Source: CAWCXF01 sp963799455 (GTDB taxonomy: Bacteria; Pseudomonadota; Alphaproteobacteria; Rhodobacterales; Rhodobacteraceae). Taken from it: a stretch of DNA of 64,000 bases. The stretch is from the NCBI GenBank assembly GCA_963799455.1, contig CAWCXF010000004.1, forward strand, positions 237,606 through 301,605. Direction: 5' to 3'. Each line of letters begins with the position of its first letter. Position 1 is the first letter of the stretch. The position numbers and the translations under genes are program-made. The notes under the pieces were generated by a model. The model was not told the DNA's origin and did not search any database. It saw nothing but the letters and a program-made list of their open reading frames with translations. Below, one piece after another: positions 1-8,395 of this stretch.

Positions 1-54
1 GATCAGCACGACGATCATCGGGCGCCGATCCTCCGCCTCCTCGCGCGGGGTCAC
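1..54 (-). CDS. 5' end of a minus-strand gene, truncated by the window edge
   Basis: A GTG at 52-54 overlaps the TGA stop of the upstream glycosyltransferase in a GTGA arrangement. It opens a frame that reads MTPREEAEDRRPMIVVLI before the window ends. The tight overlap implies translational coupling, so this is probably the next gene of the same polysaccharide operon. The hydrophobic MIVVLI would suit a first beta strand or a signal anchor. Eighteen residues are too few to name a family. Confidence 0.5.
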   Translation of the reverse strand, partial: MTPREEAEDRRPMIVVLI

Positions 55-1022
55 GAGGATGCCCTCGGATCGTGGACGAGCCGCGTCCCGGGCCCGTGCG
101 GCTCGCCCTGCAGCAGCCGTCGCAGCCACCAGCGCACCGGTCCGGGGACGCCCCACATCAGGACGAAGGCGAAGAGCTGGCGCGCGCTCGGCCTCCCCTT
201 GCGGAAGGCGGCCCTGAGCAGCGGCGGGATCGCCGAGGCGTCCCGGGCGTTCGCCGCCGACTGGCCGACGACGTTGAGGCAGAAGCCGCTGCGGGCCCGA
301 GGCGTGATCAGCTCGCCCATGCCCTCGATCCAGTCGAGCGAGCGCCTCCAGGTGTAGGTCTTGCTCAGGGAGCGCCTCCGCTCGGCCACGTAGTGCGTGA
401 CGAGCGGCTCCGGGACCGTCACGAGCTCGTAGCCGAGCTGCTTCACGCCGCGGATCACGAGCTCCCACTCCTCGTGCTGGGCCGTGTCGCCGAAGCGGAG
501 GCGGTCGAAGAACGCGCGCGGCATCATCAGGGAGGAGGTCTGCAGGAAGCTCGTCCCGCCCCGAAGCCAGGAGGCGCGGTCGAACAGCCACTCGTCGAGG
601 GGCCGGGATCCGTCGTAGGGATCGGTGGGCCGCACGAAGACGCCCGTGGGCGTCACGACGCGCGAGAGGGTCATGAGGATCGCCGGGCGGCCCCCGGCCG
701 CGTCGAGCTGCCGCTCGATCTTGTCGGGCGCCCATTCGTCGTCGTCGTCGAGGAAGGCGACCCAGCGCCCCGTGCTGGCCGCGACCCCGGCGTCGCGCGC
801 GCCCCCGGCCCCCCTCCTCTCGCCGTAGGAGACAACCCGCAGGCGGGGATCCTCGATCCCGCCCAAGTCCTCGATGGTCGCCGGATCCGCGCCGTCCACG
901 ACGACTATGAGCTCGAGATCCCTCCTCGTCTGGCCGAGCGCCGACGCGATCGCCCGGCTCCTCAGGACGTCGCTACGACCATGCGTCGGCACGACCACGC
1001 TCACCTGCACCATACCATTCAC
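51..1022 (-). CDS. Glycosyltransferase family 2 (GT-A fold)
   Basis: Predicted sugar transferase that uses a nucleotide-activated sugar in the cytoplasm during surface polysaccharide assembly. The 323-residue product opens with VSVVVPTHGRSDVLRSRAI, the first beta strand of the GT-A fold. ALGQTRRDLELIVVVDGADP follows, then the DXD-type metal site LDDDDEW near residues 91-97. A C-terminal amphipathic, arginine-rich segment (about 265-305) may touch the membrane. It reads away from the plus-strand ExoF gene and is coupled by GTGA to the next minus-strand gene at the window edge. Acceptor and donor cannot be predicted. The family call is firm. Confidence 0.85.
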   Translation of the reverse strand: MNGMVQVSVVVPTHGRSDVLRSRAIASALGQTRRDLELIVVVDGADPATIEDLGGIEDPRLRVVSYGERRGAGGARDAGVAASTGRWVAFLDDDDEWAPDKIERQLDAAGGRPAILMTLSRVVTPTGVFVRPTDPYDGSRPLDEWLFDRASWLRGGTSFLQTSSLMMPRAFFDRLRFGDTAQHEEWELVIRGVKQLGYELVTVPEPLVTHYVAERRRSLSKTYTWRRSLDWIEGMGELITPRARSGFCLNVVGQSAANARDASAIPPLLRAAFRKGRPSARQLFAFVLMWGVPGPVRWWLRRLLQGEPHGPGTRLVHDPRASS

Positions 1023-1235
1023 CTTCGAACACCGCCTTTTCCTTAAGGCAGAACGCGCTCGGCTTCAAAGCTTCCGGAGCCCGCTCCCCCCGCGACAGGA
1101 CCCCCGAAGCCCCCGGGCACCCTCACCGGCACAGGGGCACGGCCGCACGCGACGATCCGGGCCGGAGGCTTCGGCTGGCTTCTCGTGGCCGTCTGTCGGA
1201 ACATGACGAATCGATGACAGGAGGGAGACGGTTCG

Positions 1236-1964
1236 ATGACGGAAGCGACGAGCGCATCCCCGGCCGTGGCCAGGTCGGCCTCGGTCTTCCGGTTCGACCG
1301 CCGGATCCTGGCGATCTTCCTCGCCATCGACGCCGTGCTGATCGCCCTCTACGTCGCGCTGGCCATCCCGCGCGTCGAGGCCGCCCTGATGCCGATCCGA
1401 CCGTGGCTGATCCTGCGCGACGACTGGAGCGCCGGCGAGATCGCCAACTACGCGAAGTGGACGCTCGGCGCCCTGCTGCTGGCCCTGGCGGCGCGGCGAC
1501 GGCCGGGGGCGGGCCTGGCGGCGCTCTCGCTCGCCATGGCGATCCTGCTCGCCGACGACGCGGGCCAGCTCCACGAGCGCGGCGGCGCGCTGCTGGCGCG
1601 CCTCCTCTCGCTGCCGTCGGTCCTGGGCCTGCGGGCGGTCGATCTGGGCGAGCTCCTCGTCTGGGCCGCGCTCGGCGTGCCGGTGCTGGCGGGCTTCGCG
1701 CTGGCCTGGCGCCGCGGCGGGCCGCGGGGACGCCGCGGCGTGGCCGGCCTCGCTGCGCTGCTCGCGCTGCTCGTGGGCTTCGCGGTGGTCGCGGACATGA
1801 TCCACAGCATCATCCTCGAGATCGGGCTGGGCGGCGCGCGCGGCGATCAGGTCGCGGCGCTCATCGAGGAGGGCGGGGAGATGATCGTGGCGAGCTTCAT
1901 GCTCGCCCAGATCGCGGCCGCCATCGTGCGCCCCGCGCTCTCGGAAGGCCGCCGGGCGACGTGA
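1236..1964 (+). CDS. Polytopic membrane protein of unknown function
   Basis: The 242-residue product has about six hydrophobic segments (near residues 28-47, 72-90, 94-112, 135-158, 170-192 and 212-230). Acidic and His residues sit inside or next to helices: LADDAGQLHERGG around 105-117 and EEGGEMI around 208-214. Such buried DD..HE and EE motifs suggest a membrane-embedded metal or acid-base site, but no family was recognised. The ATG follows an AGGGAG-type ribosome binding site. The gene lies between divergent glycosyltransferase and ExoF-like genes, which suggests a link to the polysaccharide locus without proving it. Confidence 0.6.
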   Translation: MTEATSASPAVARSASVFRFDRRILAIFLAIDAVLIALYVALAIPRVEAALMPIRPWLILRDDWSAGEIANYAKWTLGALLLALAARRRPGAGLAALSLAMAILLADDAGQLHERGGALLARLLSLPSVLGLRAVDLGELLVWAALGVPVLAGFALAWRRGGPRGRRGVAGLAALLALLVGFAVVADMIHSIILEIGLGGARGDQVAALIEEGGEMIVASFMLAQIAAAIVRPALSEGRRAT

Positions 1965-2013
1965 CGGGCGTCGCGCTCGAGCCGGCGCCGACGGACCCCG
2001 GCCGCCCGGCCGG

Positions 2014-2064
2014 GGTCGCGCGGGCGCGCTCGGGGCCTAAGGTCGCGCGGGCGCGCTCGGGGCC
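2014..2064. repeat. 24-bp direct repeat, two copies, 27-bp period
   Basis: A 24-base GC-only block starting GGTCGCGCGG occurs at 2014-2037 and again, identical, at 2041-2064, separated by TAA. It lies in the 248-bp gap before the ExoF-like gene. It may be a recent slippage duplication or a protein-binding tandem site. Confidence 0.6.
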
Positions 2065-2212
2065 GGGCGCGCCTCGGCGCGGGGCGTCGAGCGGATCGCC
2101 GGGGGGGCCGCCGGCCGAGACGGGAAAGGCCGGGCGGTGGCCACCGTCGGGGCGCCGTCGTAGGCTGCGGCGCGCAGGGGGGAAGCCCGATGGGCGGAGG
2201 GAGGGGACGGGC

Positions 2213-3487
2213 GTGATCGAACGGATGGCATGGGCGCCGGTCGCCGCGATGCTGCTCGCCGCCGGTGCCTCGGGCGAGCCCTACCGCCTCCAGCGGGGCG
2301 ACGTGCTCCGGGTCGTGGTCGCGGGGGTGGCCGATCTCGACGAGCGGGCCGTGGTGGATGTCGACGGCCTCGTCCGCGTCCCCCTGGGGGGCGCGATCCC
2401 GGCCGCGGGCCGCACGATCGACGAGGTGGCGGAGGCGCTGCGCCAAGCCATCGCCGGCAAGGCGCTGCAGGTCATGGGCGACGGCGGCCAGGCGGTGTCG
2501 GTCCAGGTCCCGCCCGACGCGGTCTCGGTCGCCGTCGATGCCTACCAGCCGGTCTACGTGGGCGGCGACGTCCGCTCGCCGGGCGCCTTCGACTACGTGC
2601 CCGGCCTGACCGCGCGGCGCGCCCTCGCGCTCGCGGGCGGGCTCGGGCGCACGAGCGGCGACCCGGTGCTGCTCGCCGCCGAGATCGAGGAGGAGCTCGG
2701 CGTCATCCGCGCCCGCGTCGAGGCGGCCCGGCGCCGCGCCGACCGCCTGCGCGCGATCCTCGACGATCCCATGGCCCGGGAGGCGGCGGAGGCCGAGGGG
2801 GCGCCCGGCAGGGATGCCGGCACGCTCGATGCGGTCGAGGCGGCGCGCCTGCGGCTCGCGCGGCGCGATCTGCGCGCCAACCTCGCCCAGACCGAGGAGG
2901 AGCGGGGGACCGCGCGGGCGCGGCTCGATGCGCTGGAGCAGCAGCTCGCCTTCGAGGAGGAGGGCGCGCGCGCCGACGAGGCGGACTTCGAGCGGCTGCG
3001 GACCTTGCGCGAGGGCGGCCAGGTGACGGCCGACCGGCTGTCGGACGCGCGGCGCGGCATGCTGCTCTCCTCCACGCGGCGCCTCGAGGTCGATGCCGAG
3101 CTCGCCCAGGCCGAGCGCGAGGTGCAGCGCCTGGAGCACCAGGCCGAGACGTTGCCCGACGAGGTCGCCGCCGCCGCGCTCGCGGCCCTGAGCGACGAGC
3201 TCGCGACGATCGACGAGCTCGACGCGCGCCGCCGCGGCCTGGAGGCGAAGCTGGCCTATGCGGGCCGGGCCGGCTCCGCGCTCGAGGCGCTGTTCGACCT
3301 CGATCTGCGCGTCGTGAGGGACGGCGAGGAGACGGTCGTCCCCCCGGACGGGGATGTCGCCCTCATGCCGGGCGACCTGCTGACGATCGCCATGACGCGG
3401 CTCGACGGGGCGAGCGACGCGCTCCTCGCCCCCGATGCGGCCCCCGGTGCGGCCCCCGTCCCCGGCGGGGGGCGCGCCGCGGACTGA
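2213..3487 (+). CDS. exoF: ExoF-like outer-membrane polysaccharide export protein (Poly_export + SLBB + long coiled coil)
   Basis: Predicted periplasmic/outer-membrane part of a Wza/ExoF-type export channel for exopolysaccharide. From GTG 2213 the protein is 424 residues, close to the usual ExoF size. A signal peptide (about 1-21, ending AAGASG) is followed by the Poly_export domain starting PYRLQRGDVLRVVV. An SLBB domain sits around 110-145 (YVGGDVRSPGAFDYVPG), a long Ala/Glu/Arg coiled coil around 157-352, and a closing beta segment ends PGDLLTIAM. GTG 2213 is preferred because GGAGGGAGGGG lies just upstream; ATG 2225 is an in-frame alternative. It probably works with the ExoP/GumC-like protein encoded at 5283. 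Confidence 0.8.
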   Translation: MIERMAWAPVAAMLLAAGASGEPYRLQRGDVLRVVVAGVADLDERAVVDVDGLVRVPLGGAIPAAGRTIDEVAEALRQAIAGKALQVMGDGGQAVSVQVPPDAVSVAVDAYQPVYVGGDVRSPGAFDYVPGLTARRALALAGGLGRTSGDPVLLAAEIEEELGVIRARVEAARRRADRLRAILDDPMAREAAEAEGAPGRDAGTLDAVEAARLRLARRDLRANLAQTEEERGTARARLDALEQQLAFEEEGARADEADFERLRTLREGGQVTADRLSDARRGMLLSSTRRLEVDAELAQAEREVQRLEHQAETLPDEVAAAALAALSDELATIDELDARRRGLEAKLAYAGRAGSALEALFDLDLRVVRDGEETVVPPDGDVALMPGDLLTIAMTRLDGASDALLAPDAAPGAAPVPGGGRAAD

Positions 3488-3556
3488 CCCCGCCTCGTCC
3501 CGCCGCGCCGACCCTGCGTCGGGCGGGGCGCGCGCGCGCGCTGGGGGGGGGGCCGC

Positions 3557-4876
3557 TCAGGTCAGCCGGTCGAGGACGAAGCGCAGGTCCGCGGGCCGGG
3601 GGACCACCTGGGGCAGGCCGTGCCCCAGCGCCGCGAGGGCCGCCACGAGGGCGGCGAGCCTGAGGCCCGCGGCGACCGCCGCGCTCAGGGCGGCGCCCTC
3701 GACGCCGTAGAGGGGCACGAGCCAGACCATCAGCCCCGCCGAGGCCGCGAGGCCGCCGACCTGCACCCCCGAGGCGAGCGTCGGCAGCCCGCGGGCCAGG
3801 GCGTAGCGCATGGTGATGCCCCCGAGCAGCCCCAGCGCCGCCTCGACCGCGAGGATCCGGAAGAGCGGGGCCGCCTGCGCGAACGCGCCCCCGTAGAGCA
3901 GGCCCAGCAGAGCCCTGTCGAGCGCGAAGAGCGGCACGAGCGCCGCCACGAGGACGACCAGCGCGATGCGGAACGCGCGATCGTGGAGGATCTTCATCTC
4001 GGCGGGCGCGCGGTCGGCCATGGAGGGGAACACCACCGCGTCGATCGCCGGCCGCAGGACGAGCAGCAGGCGCGAGAAGCTGTACGCCACCACGTAGAGC
4101 CCGAGCGCCTCGCCCGAGACGAGCGGGATGAGGAACAGCCGGTCCACCGAGAACGACAGCGCGAGCACGAGGTCGGCGCCGGCCGATTGCCAGACATAGC
4201 CCGCCATGCGCCGCCAGGTCTCACCGAGCCGGTCCACGCGCGGCCGAACCACGTGCCGCCACACCGGCGCGAGCCAGGCCGCGTTGAGCGCCGCCGCGCC
4301 CGCGAGGGCGGCGATGGCGAGCGCCGGGGTCAGCCCCCAGCCGAGGGTGGCCGCCGCCAGCGCCAGCAGGAACAGGGCCGGGGAGGCGATGCTGGCGAGG
4401 TTGAACAGGCGGTAGGCGCCTCTCGCCGCGAGGCTCTGCTTGAAGATCATGTGCAGCGCGTTGAGGGGCGCGACGGCGAGGCAGGCCAAGGCCGCCGTCG
4501 TGGCCCAGCCGGGGTAGGTCGCCATCATGGGCGGGATCGCGATCGCGGCGAGGAGGGCCGCGGCCGAGGTCGAGAGGAGCGCGGCCACCGCCGCCGCCGC
4601 CGCCACGCCCCCCGGGTCGAGGCCGGGGCGGCGCGAGTGGTAGATCACGGCGCTCCCCAGGCCCGAGATGGCGACCGTCGCCACGAGCTGATGCCAGAGC
4701 GTCACGGCCGCGAACACGCCGCGCCCCTCGGGGCCGAGGAGCCGCGCCGTGATCATGCCCGTCAGCACGTTGAGCGCCAGAACCACGACCTCGGCGCCGA
4801 CCGACTGCACCGCGGCCAGCATCGGGCTGCGCCCGGCGAGGACGCCGCGCCCCACCCTCACCAGACGGCCCCCCAT
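3557..4876 (-). CDS. Lipid-linked oligosaccharide flippase, Wzx/MATE-type
   Basis: Predicted inner-membrane flippase that moves undecaprenyl-linked repeat units to the periplasm for polymerisation. The 439-residue product is almost entirely hydrophobic, with 12-14 predicted helices. It has the family N-terminus (LNVLTGMITARLLGPEGRGV, near residues 27-46) and an LYVVAYSFSRLLL-like mid-region. The ATG at 4876 is preceded by AGGAGGG about 10 bases away; longer in-frame starts upstream lack such a site. It is transcribed divergently from the ExoP-like gene. The combination of flippase, Wzy-like polymerase and co-polymerase indicates a Wzx/Wzy-dependent pathway. Confidence 0.85.
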   Translation of the reverse strand: MGGRLVRVGRGVLAGRSPMLAAVQSVGAEVVVLALNVLTGMITARLLGPEGRGVFAAVTLWHQLVATVAISGLGSAVIYHSRRPGLDPGGVAAAAAVAALLSTSAAALLAAIAIPPMMATYPGWATTAALACLAVAPLNALHMIFKQSLAARGAYRLFNLASIASPALFLLALAAATLGWGLTPALAIAALAGAAALNAAWLAPVWRHVVRPRVDRLGETWRRMAGYVWQSAGADLVLALSFSVDRLFLIPLVSGEALGLYVVAYSFSRLLLVLRPAIDAVVFPSMADRAPAEMKILHDRAFRIALVVLVAALVPLFALDRALLGLLYGGAFAQAAPLFRILAVEAALGLLGGITMRYALARGLPTLASGVQVGGLAASAGLMVWLVPLYGVEGAALSAAVAAGLRLAALVAALAALGHGLPQVVPRPADLRFVLDRLT

Positions 4877-5282
4877 CGCAGCCCATCCCTCCTGCTTCGC
4901 GCGCGCCGCCCTACACGAGACCGCCGCAGCGGTCGACATCGCTGTCTTGCACGCCCCATGCGGCGTCGCCTCCTGCGGCGGCGGTGCCCGAGGGTGATGC
5001 CCCAGCGCGAAGCTCACGGCTCTCGACACCGACGGCGCGCCGGGCTGGCCGAACCGCGCGTGACGCGAAGTGGCCTGCAGGGCCGACCGACGCCGCCGCG
5101 CCCCTGCCCGCTGCGCGCGCGCCGTGCGCGAGCCGTGCGCGAGCCGGGAGGCCCGGTCGTCGGAGGAGGCTCCCTGTCGCCCGGACGGGGGCTTGCGCCG
5201 CCCCGGCGAACGAGTCTATTAACTTTTATTAATCGGCGCCGTGGTGCGGTTTCACGTTTTCAGTTCGTCTTAGGCGGTTTTC
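4877..5282. promoter_or_regulatory. Divergent promoter region with an AT-rich inverted repeat
   Basis: This 406-bp gap separates the divergent flippase and ExoP-like genes. Most of it is GC-rich. At 5218-5233 there is an AT-only inverted repeat, ATTAA-N6-TTAAT, inside a short AT island, and a second AT-rich run lies just before the ATG at 5283. Such islands are rare in this genome and usually mark promoters or sites for AT-binding silencers. No clear -35/-10 pair could be fixed. Confidence 0.45.
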
Positions 5283-7526
5283 ATGGCGACACTCGCCCAC
5301 GACGGCCTCTCCGATGGGTTGCGCCTTCTCGGCCGCGTCTGGCGGCGCAAGGGCGTCGTCCTGGTCGTGGCGGCGGCGACCTTCGTCCTTCTGCTCTCCT
5401 GGGTCGCTCGCATCGAGCCGCTCTACACGGCACGCGCCCTGGTGCTCCTCGATCGTCCGCAGGTCGGCGGAGTCGCGGGCGCGGACGGCTCCGGCAACAC
5501 CGATCCCTTCCTCCTGCGCGGCGAGGTGGACCTGCTTTGGAGCGCGGCCGTCGCGCAGCGCGTCGTGGACGAGCGCGACCTCGCCTCGACCGAGGAGTTC
5601 GCCCCGCGCGAGGAGACGGGCCCCGCCGCCTGGCTGTCGGCGGCGGCCGCGCGCCTGCGCGCCGCGCTTCGCCCCGCCCCCTTGGCCGCCCCCTTGGCCG
5701 CCCCCTTGGCCGCCCCCGGCGCGCAGGAGGCGCCGGAGGCGGCCGACGTCTCGGCGCGGGAGCGCCGACGGCGAGAGGTCGTGGCCGCCTACCAGGACCG
5801 TCTCGGGATCAACAGCGACGGCCGCTCGCTGGCCGTCGGCGTCGAGTTCGAGGCCTCGGATCCCGAGATCGCGGCGGCGCTCGCCAACGCGCATGCGCGC
5901 ACCTACATCGCGATCAAGGCCGAGGAGCTGACGAGCGGCTACGCCGCCGCCCTGGCCGAACTCGACGCGGAGATCGCGCGCAGCGCCAGGGCCGCCCGCG
6001 CGGCCGAGCGCGCGGTCACGCGCTTCCTGGCCGAGAACCCCGTGCTGATGCAGGTCGAGGAGAGGTCGTTCGGGGCGGCCCCGGCGAGCCTGGCGCCGCT
6101 GCGCGCCGAGATCGCCGGGACGCGCCGCGAGATCGCCGCGCTCTCCGCCACGATCGAGGTTCTGGACGGCGCCCCCCCCGGCGCCGCCGCCCTCCTCGGC
6201 CCCGGTCTCGGCGAGTCGATGCGCTCGCCCGTCCTCGACCGCCTGAGCGAGCGCGAGGCCACCGCGCTGATCGAGCTGAGGCGCGCCGAGGCCGCGTTCG
6301 GGGCGGACGCCCCGGCCGCCAGGGCCGCGCGCGAGGAGCTCGCCGCCGCCCGCGGCGCCGTCGCCGAGGAGGTCGAGCGCGCGCGGGGCCGGCTCGGCGC
6401 GGAGATGGAGCGCCTGCGTGGGCTGCTCGCCGCGCTCGAGGCGCTGATGGAGGGCGAGGTCGCGGCGAGCGCCGACTACGGCGAGGCCCTGGCCGATTAT
6501 CGGGCGATCGCGGCCGAGGCGGAGTCGCGGCGCCTGCGGCACGAGGCCCTTCTGCAGCGGCAAGGCGAGCTGTCGCTGGCCGTCGGGTTGGTGGGCGCCG
6601 ACGCGGCGCTGGTGGCGCCGGCCCTGCCGCCGCTGAAGCCGAGCTCGCCGCGCACGACGCTGCTCACGCTCGTGGCGGCCATGGTCGCCGCGGGCGCGGG
6701 CGTCGCGGCGGCCTTCGTGGCGGACGCCCTCCTGGGGGGCGTCCACGGGGCCTCGGAGCTGGCCCGGCGCGCGGGCGTCGCCGACCTGGCCGAGATCCCG
6801 CTCCCGCGCCGTCCCGACGGGCGGGCGGTGCGGAACCCGCGGACCTGGGAGGGGCTGCGCACCCTGCGCGCGCGGCTCGACGGGCTGGCCGGGGAGGGGC
6901 GGCTCACCGTGGCGCTGACGGAGGTGGGGCCGGGAACGGAGCGGGTGGTGATCGGCGCGGGCCTGGCCATGAGCTTCGCCGCCGCGGGCAACCGGACCGT
7001 CCTCGTGGACGCGGACCGCGGCGATCGGGACCGAGCGGCGGTGCTCCCCGCGCTCGGCGCGCCCATCGGGGCGACGAGCGTCCTGCGCGGCGACGCCTCG
7101 CTCGACGGCGTCCTCATCGGCAGCGTCCAGCCCAACCTCGACATCCTGCCGGTGGGACGGCTGCTGCCGGGCGACGCCGAGGCGCTGAGCCGGCCCGGCC
7201 TGACGGCCCTCGTCGCCCAGCTCGCCCGGACCCACAGCCACGTCGTCCTGCTGGCGCCGGGCCTCTCCTCGCCCGGCGACGTCGCCGACGCCGCGCGTTG
7301 CGCCGATGCGGTGGTGATGGTCGTGGGCCGCTCGCGCAGGACGCTGCGGCGCCTGAGGGAGGGCGCCGCGGCGCTGGCCCGGTTCGGCGTCGAGCCCGCG
7401 GGCTTCGTGCTCACCACGCCGATCGGTCTCGGGCGGGCGCGCCGGACGGAGGGCGAGGCCGGCTACGCCGAGCCGCCGGCGACGCTGCGCGCGGTGCCGG
7501 GCGGGCGGGACAGGGGGTCGCGATGA
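5283..7526 (+). CDS. ExoP/GumC-like polysaccharide co-polymerase with a degenerate tyrosine-kinase domain
   Basis: Predicted inner-membrane Wzz/PCP-2 protein that sets chain length and bridges polymerase to export channel. The 747-residue product has a first transmembrane helix (about 23-41), a periplasmic Wzz domain with long coiled coil (about 170-440), a second helix (about 460-482) and a cytoplasmic BY-kinase-like domain (about 535-700). The kinase domain is degenerate. The Walker A position reads EVGPGTERVV with no Lys, the Walker B position reads HVVLLAPGL with no Asp, and the C-terminal tyrosine cluster is absent. Walker A' survives as TVLVDADR. It probably acts as a scaffold, not an active kinase. 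Its stop overlaps the next gene by ATGA. Confidence 0.85.
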   Translation: MATLAHDGLSDGLRLLGRVWRRKGVVLVVAAATFVLLLSWVARIEPLYTARALVLLDRPQVGGVAGADGSGNTDPFLLRGEVDLLWSAAVAQRVVDERDLASTEEFAPREETGPAAWLSAAAARLRAALRPAPLAAPLAAPLAAPGAQEAPEAADVSARERRRREVVAAYQDRLGINSDGRSLAVGVEFEASDPEIAAALANAHARTYIAIKAEELTSGYAAALAELDAEIARSARAARAAERAVTRFLAENPVLMQVEERSFGAAPASLAPLRAEIAGTRREIAALSATIEVLDGAPPGAAALLGPGLGESMRSPVLDRLSEREATALIELRRAEAAFGADAPAARAAREELAAARGAVAEEVERARGRLGAEMERLRGLLAALEALMEGEVAASADYGEALADYRAIAAEAESRRLRHEALLQRQGELSLAVGLVGADAALVAPALPPLKPSSPRTTLLTLVAAMVAAGAGVAAAFVADALLGGVHGASELARRAGVADLAEIPLPRRPDGRAVRNPRTWEGLRTLRARLDGLAGEGRLTVALTEVGPGTERVVIGAGLAMSFAAAGNRTVLVDADRGDRDRAAVLPALGAPIGATSVLRGDASLDGVLIGSVQPNLDILPVGRLLPGDAEALSRPGLTALVAQLARTHSHVVLLAPGLSSPGDVADAARCADAVVMVVGRSRRTLRRLREGAAALARFGVEPAGFVLTTPIGLGRARRTEGEAGYAEPPATLRAVPGGRDRGSR
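5682..5717 (+). repeat. Three tandem copies of a 12-bp repeat inside the co-polymerase gene
   Basis: TTGGCCGCCCCC is repeated exactly three times and encodes LAAPLAAPLAAP around residues 134-145, in the periplasmic linker. The repeat is in frame, so copy-number slippage would only change linker length. Confidence 0.8.
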
Positions 7527-8395
7527 GGCGCGCGCCGGTCAGCGTCCTCGTGCTCACGCGCGACGAGGCGGGGTTCATCGAGCGCCTGATGGCGAGCGTC
7601 GCCTGGGCCGACGAGATCCTCGTGCTCGACAGCGAGAGCGCCGACGACACCCGCGAGCGGGCGCGCCGCGCGGGCGCCACGGTGCATGTCCAGCCCTGGC
7701 TCGGCTGGGTCGAGCAGAAGCGGCGCGGCGCGGCGCTCGCGCGCCACGACTGGATCCTGTCGCTCGACGCCGACGAGATCGTCACCGACGCGCTCGGCCG
7801 CTCGATCCAGGACGCGCTCGCCGCGCGTCCCGATCCGCGCGACGGCTTCGTGGTCGAGCGGCGCGAGGAGTTCCTCGGCCGGCTGATGCCGGACGCCCGG
7901 CGCCGCTCGAAGCGCGACGGCTTCGTGCGGCTCTTCAACCGCCGCCACGGCGACTGGGATCCCGCGCTCATCGTCCACGAGGAGATCGTCTGCCCCGGCC
8001 GGCTGCACAAGCTCGACGGCGCGCTCCTGCACTGGCGCAACTACGCGATCGGCCGCCAGCTCGAGACGCTGGGCCGCAACGCCGAGCTGGAGGCGGCGAT
8101 GATCGAGGCCCGCGGCGGCGGGCTCCTCTTCGGCATGACGCTCAAGCCCGTGCTGCGCTTCGCCTGGCTCTACCTGCGCTCGGGCTGGTGGCGGATGGGG
8201 CGGCGCGGCTTCGTCTTCGCGGGGCTCCACGCCTTCGCGGAGTTCCTGCGCCACGCCGAGGCCTGGGAGCGCCGCTCGGTGCCGCCCCAGCGCGACCCGC
8301 CGCCCGCGACCTGGTCGCCCTCGGGCGTCCGGCCCGAGGGCGCGCCGCGGCGGGCGGAGGGCGAAGGGGCGCCCGAGGCGCGGAGGGCTGGGTGA
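7523..8395 (+). CDS. Glycosyltransferase family 2, WaaE/KdtX-like
   Basis: Predicted cytoplasmic GT-A sugar transferase of the polysaccharide pathway, 290 residues. It opens with VSVLVLTRDEAGFIERLMAS. The metal-binding stretch is WILSLDADEIVT (near 76-87), and FVRLFNRRHGDW with VHEEI (about 133-158) resembles the LPS-core WaaE group. A hydrophobic and basic C-terminal segment near 200-230 suggests membrane association. The last 40 residues are Pro/Gly-rich. The ATG overlaps the previous stop as ATGA and the gene ends in a TGATG junction with the next transferase, so the block is translationally coupled. Confidence 0.85.
   Translation: MRRAPVSVLVLTRDEAGFIERLMASVAWADEILVLDSESADDTRERARRAGATVHVQPWLGWVEQKRRGAALARHDWILSLDADEIVTDALGRSIQDALAARPDPRDGFVVERREEFLGRLMPDARRRSKRDGFVRLFNRRHGDWDPALIVHEEIVCPGRLHKLDGALLHWRNYAIGRQLETLGRNAELEAAMIEARGGGLLFGMTLKPVLRFAWLYLRSGWWRMGRRGFVFAGLHAFAEFLRHAEAWERRSVPPQRDPPPATWSPSGVRPEGAPRRAEGEGAPEARRAG

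Noticed and set aside
72..1046. 324-codon plus-strand frame over the first glycosyltransferase
   Set aside because: The minus strand has the full GT2 pattern. The plus frame is His/Arg/Pro-rich shadow sequence.
5682..5717. Tandem 12-bp units considered as a CRISPR-like array
   Set aside because: Units are contiguous with no spacers and encode an LAAP linker.
3620..8395. Very long open frame on the plus strand spanning the flippase antisense and the co-polymerase gene
   Set aside because: Its translation over 3620-7520 is Arg/Pro/Gly-rich shadow sequence. Only the last part (from ATG 7523) is a real glycosyltransferase.
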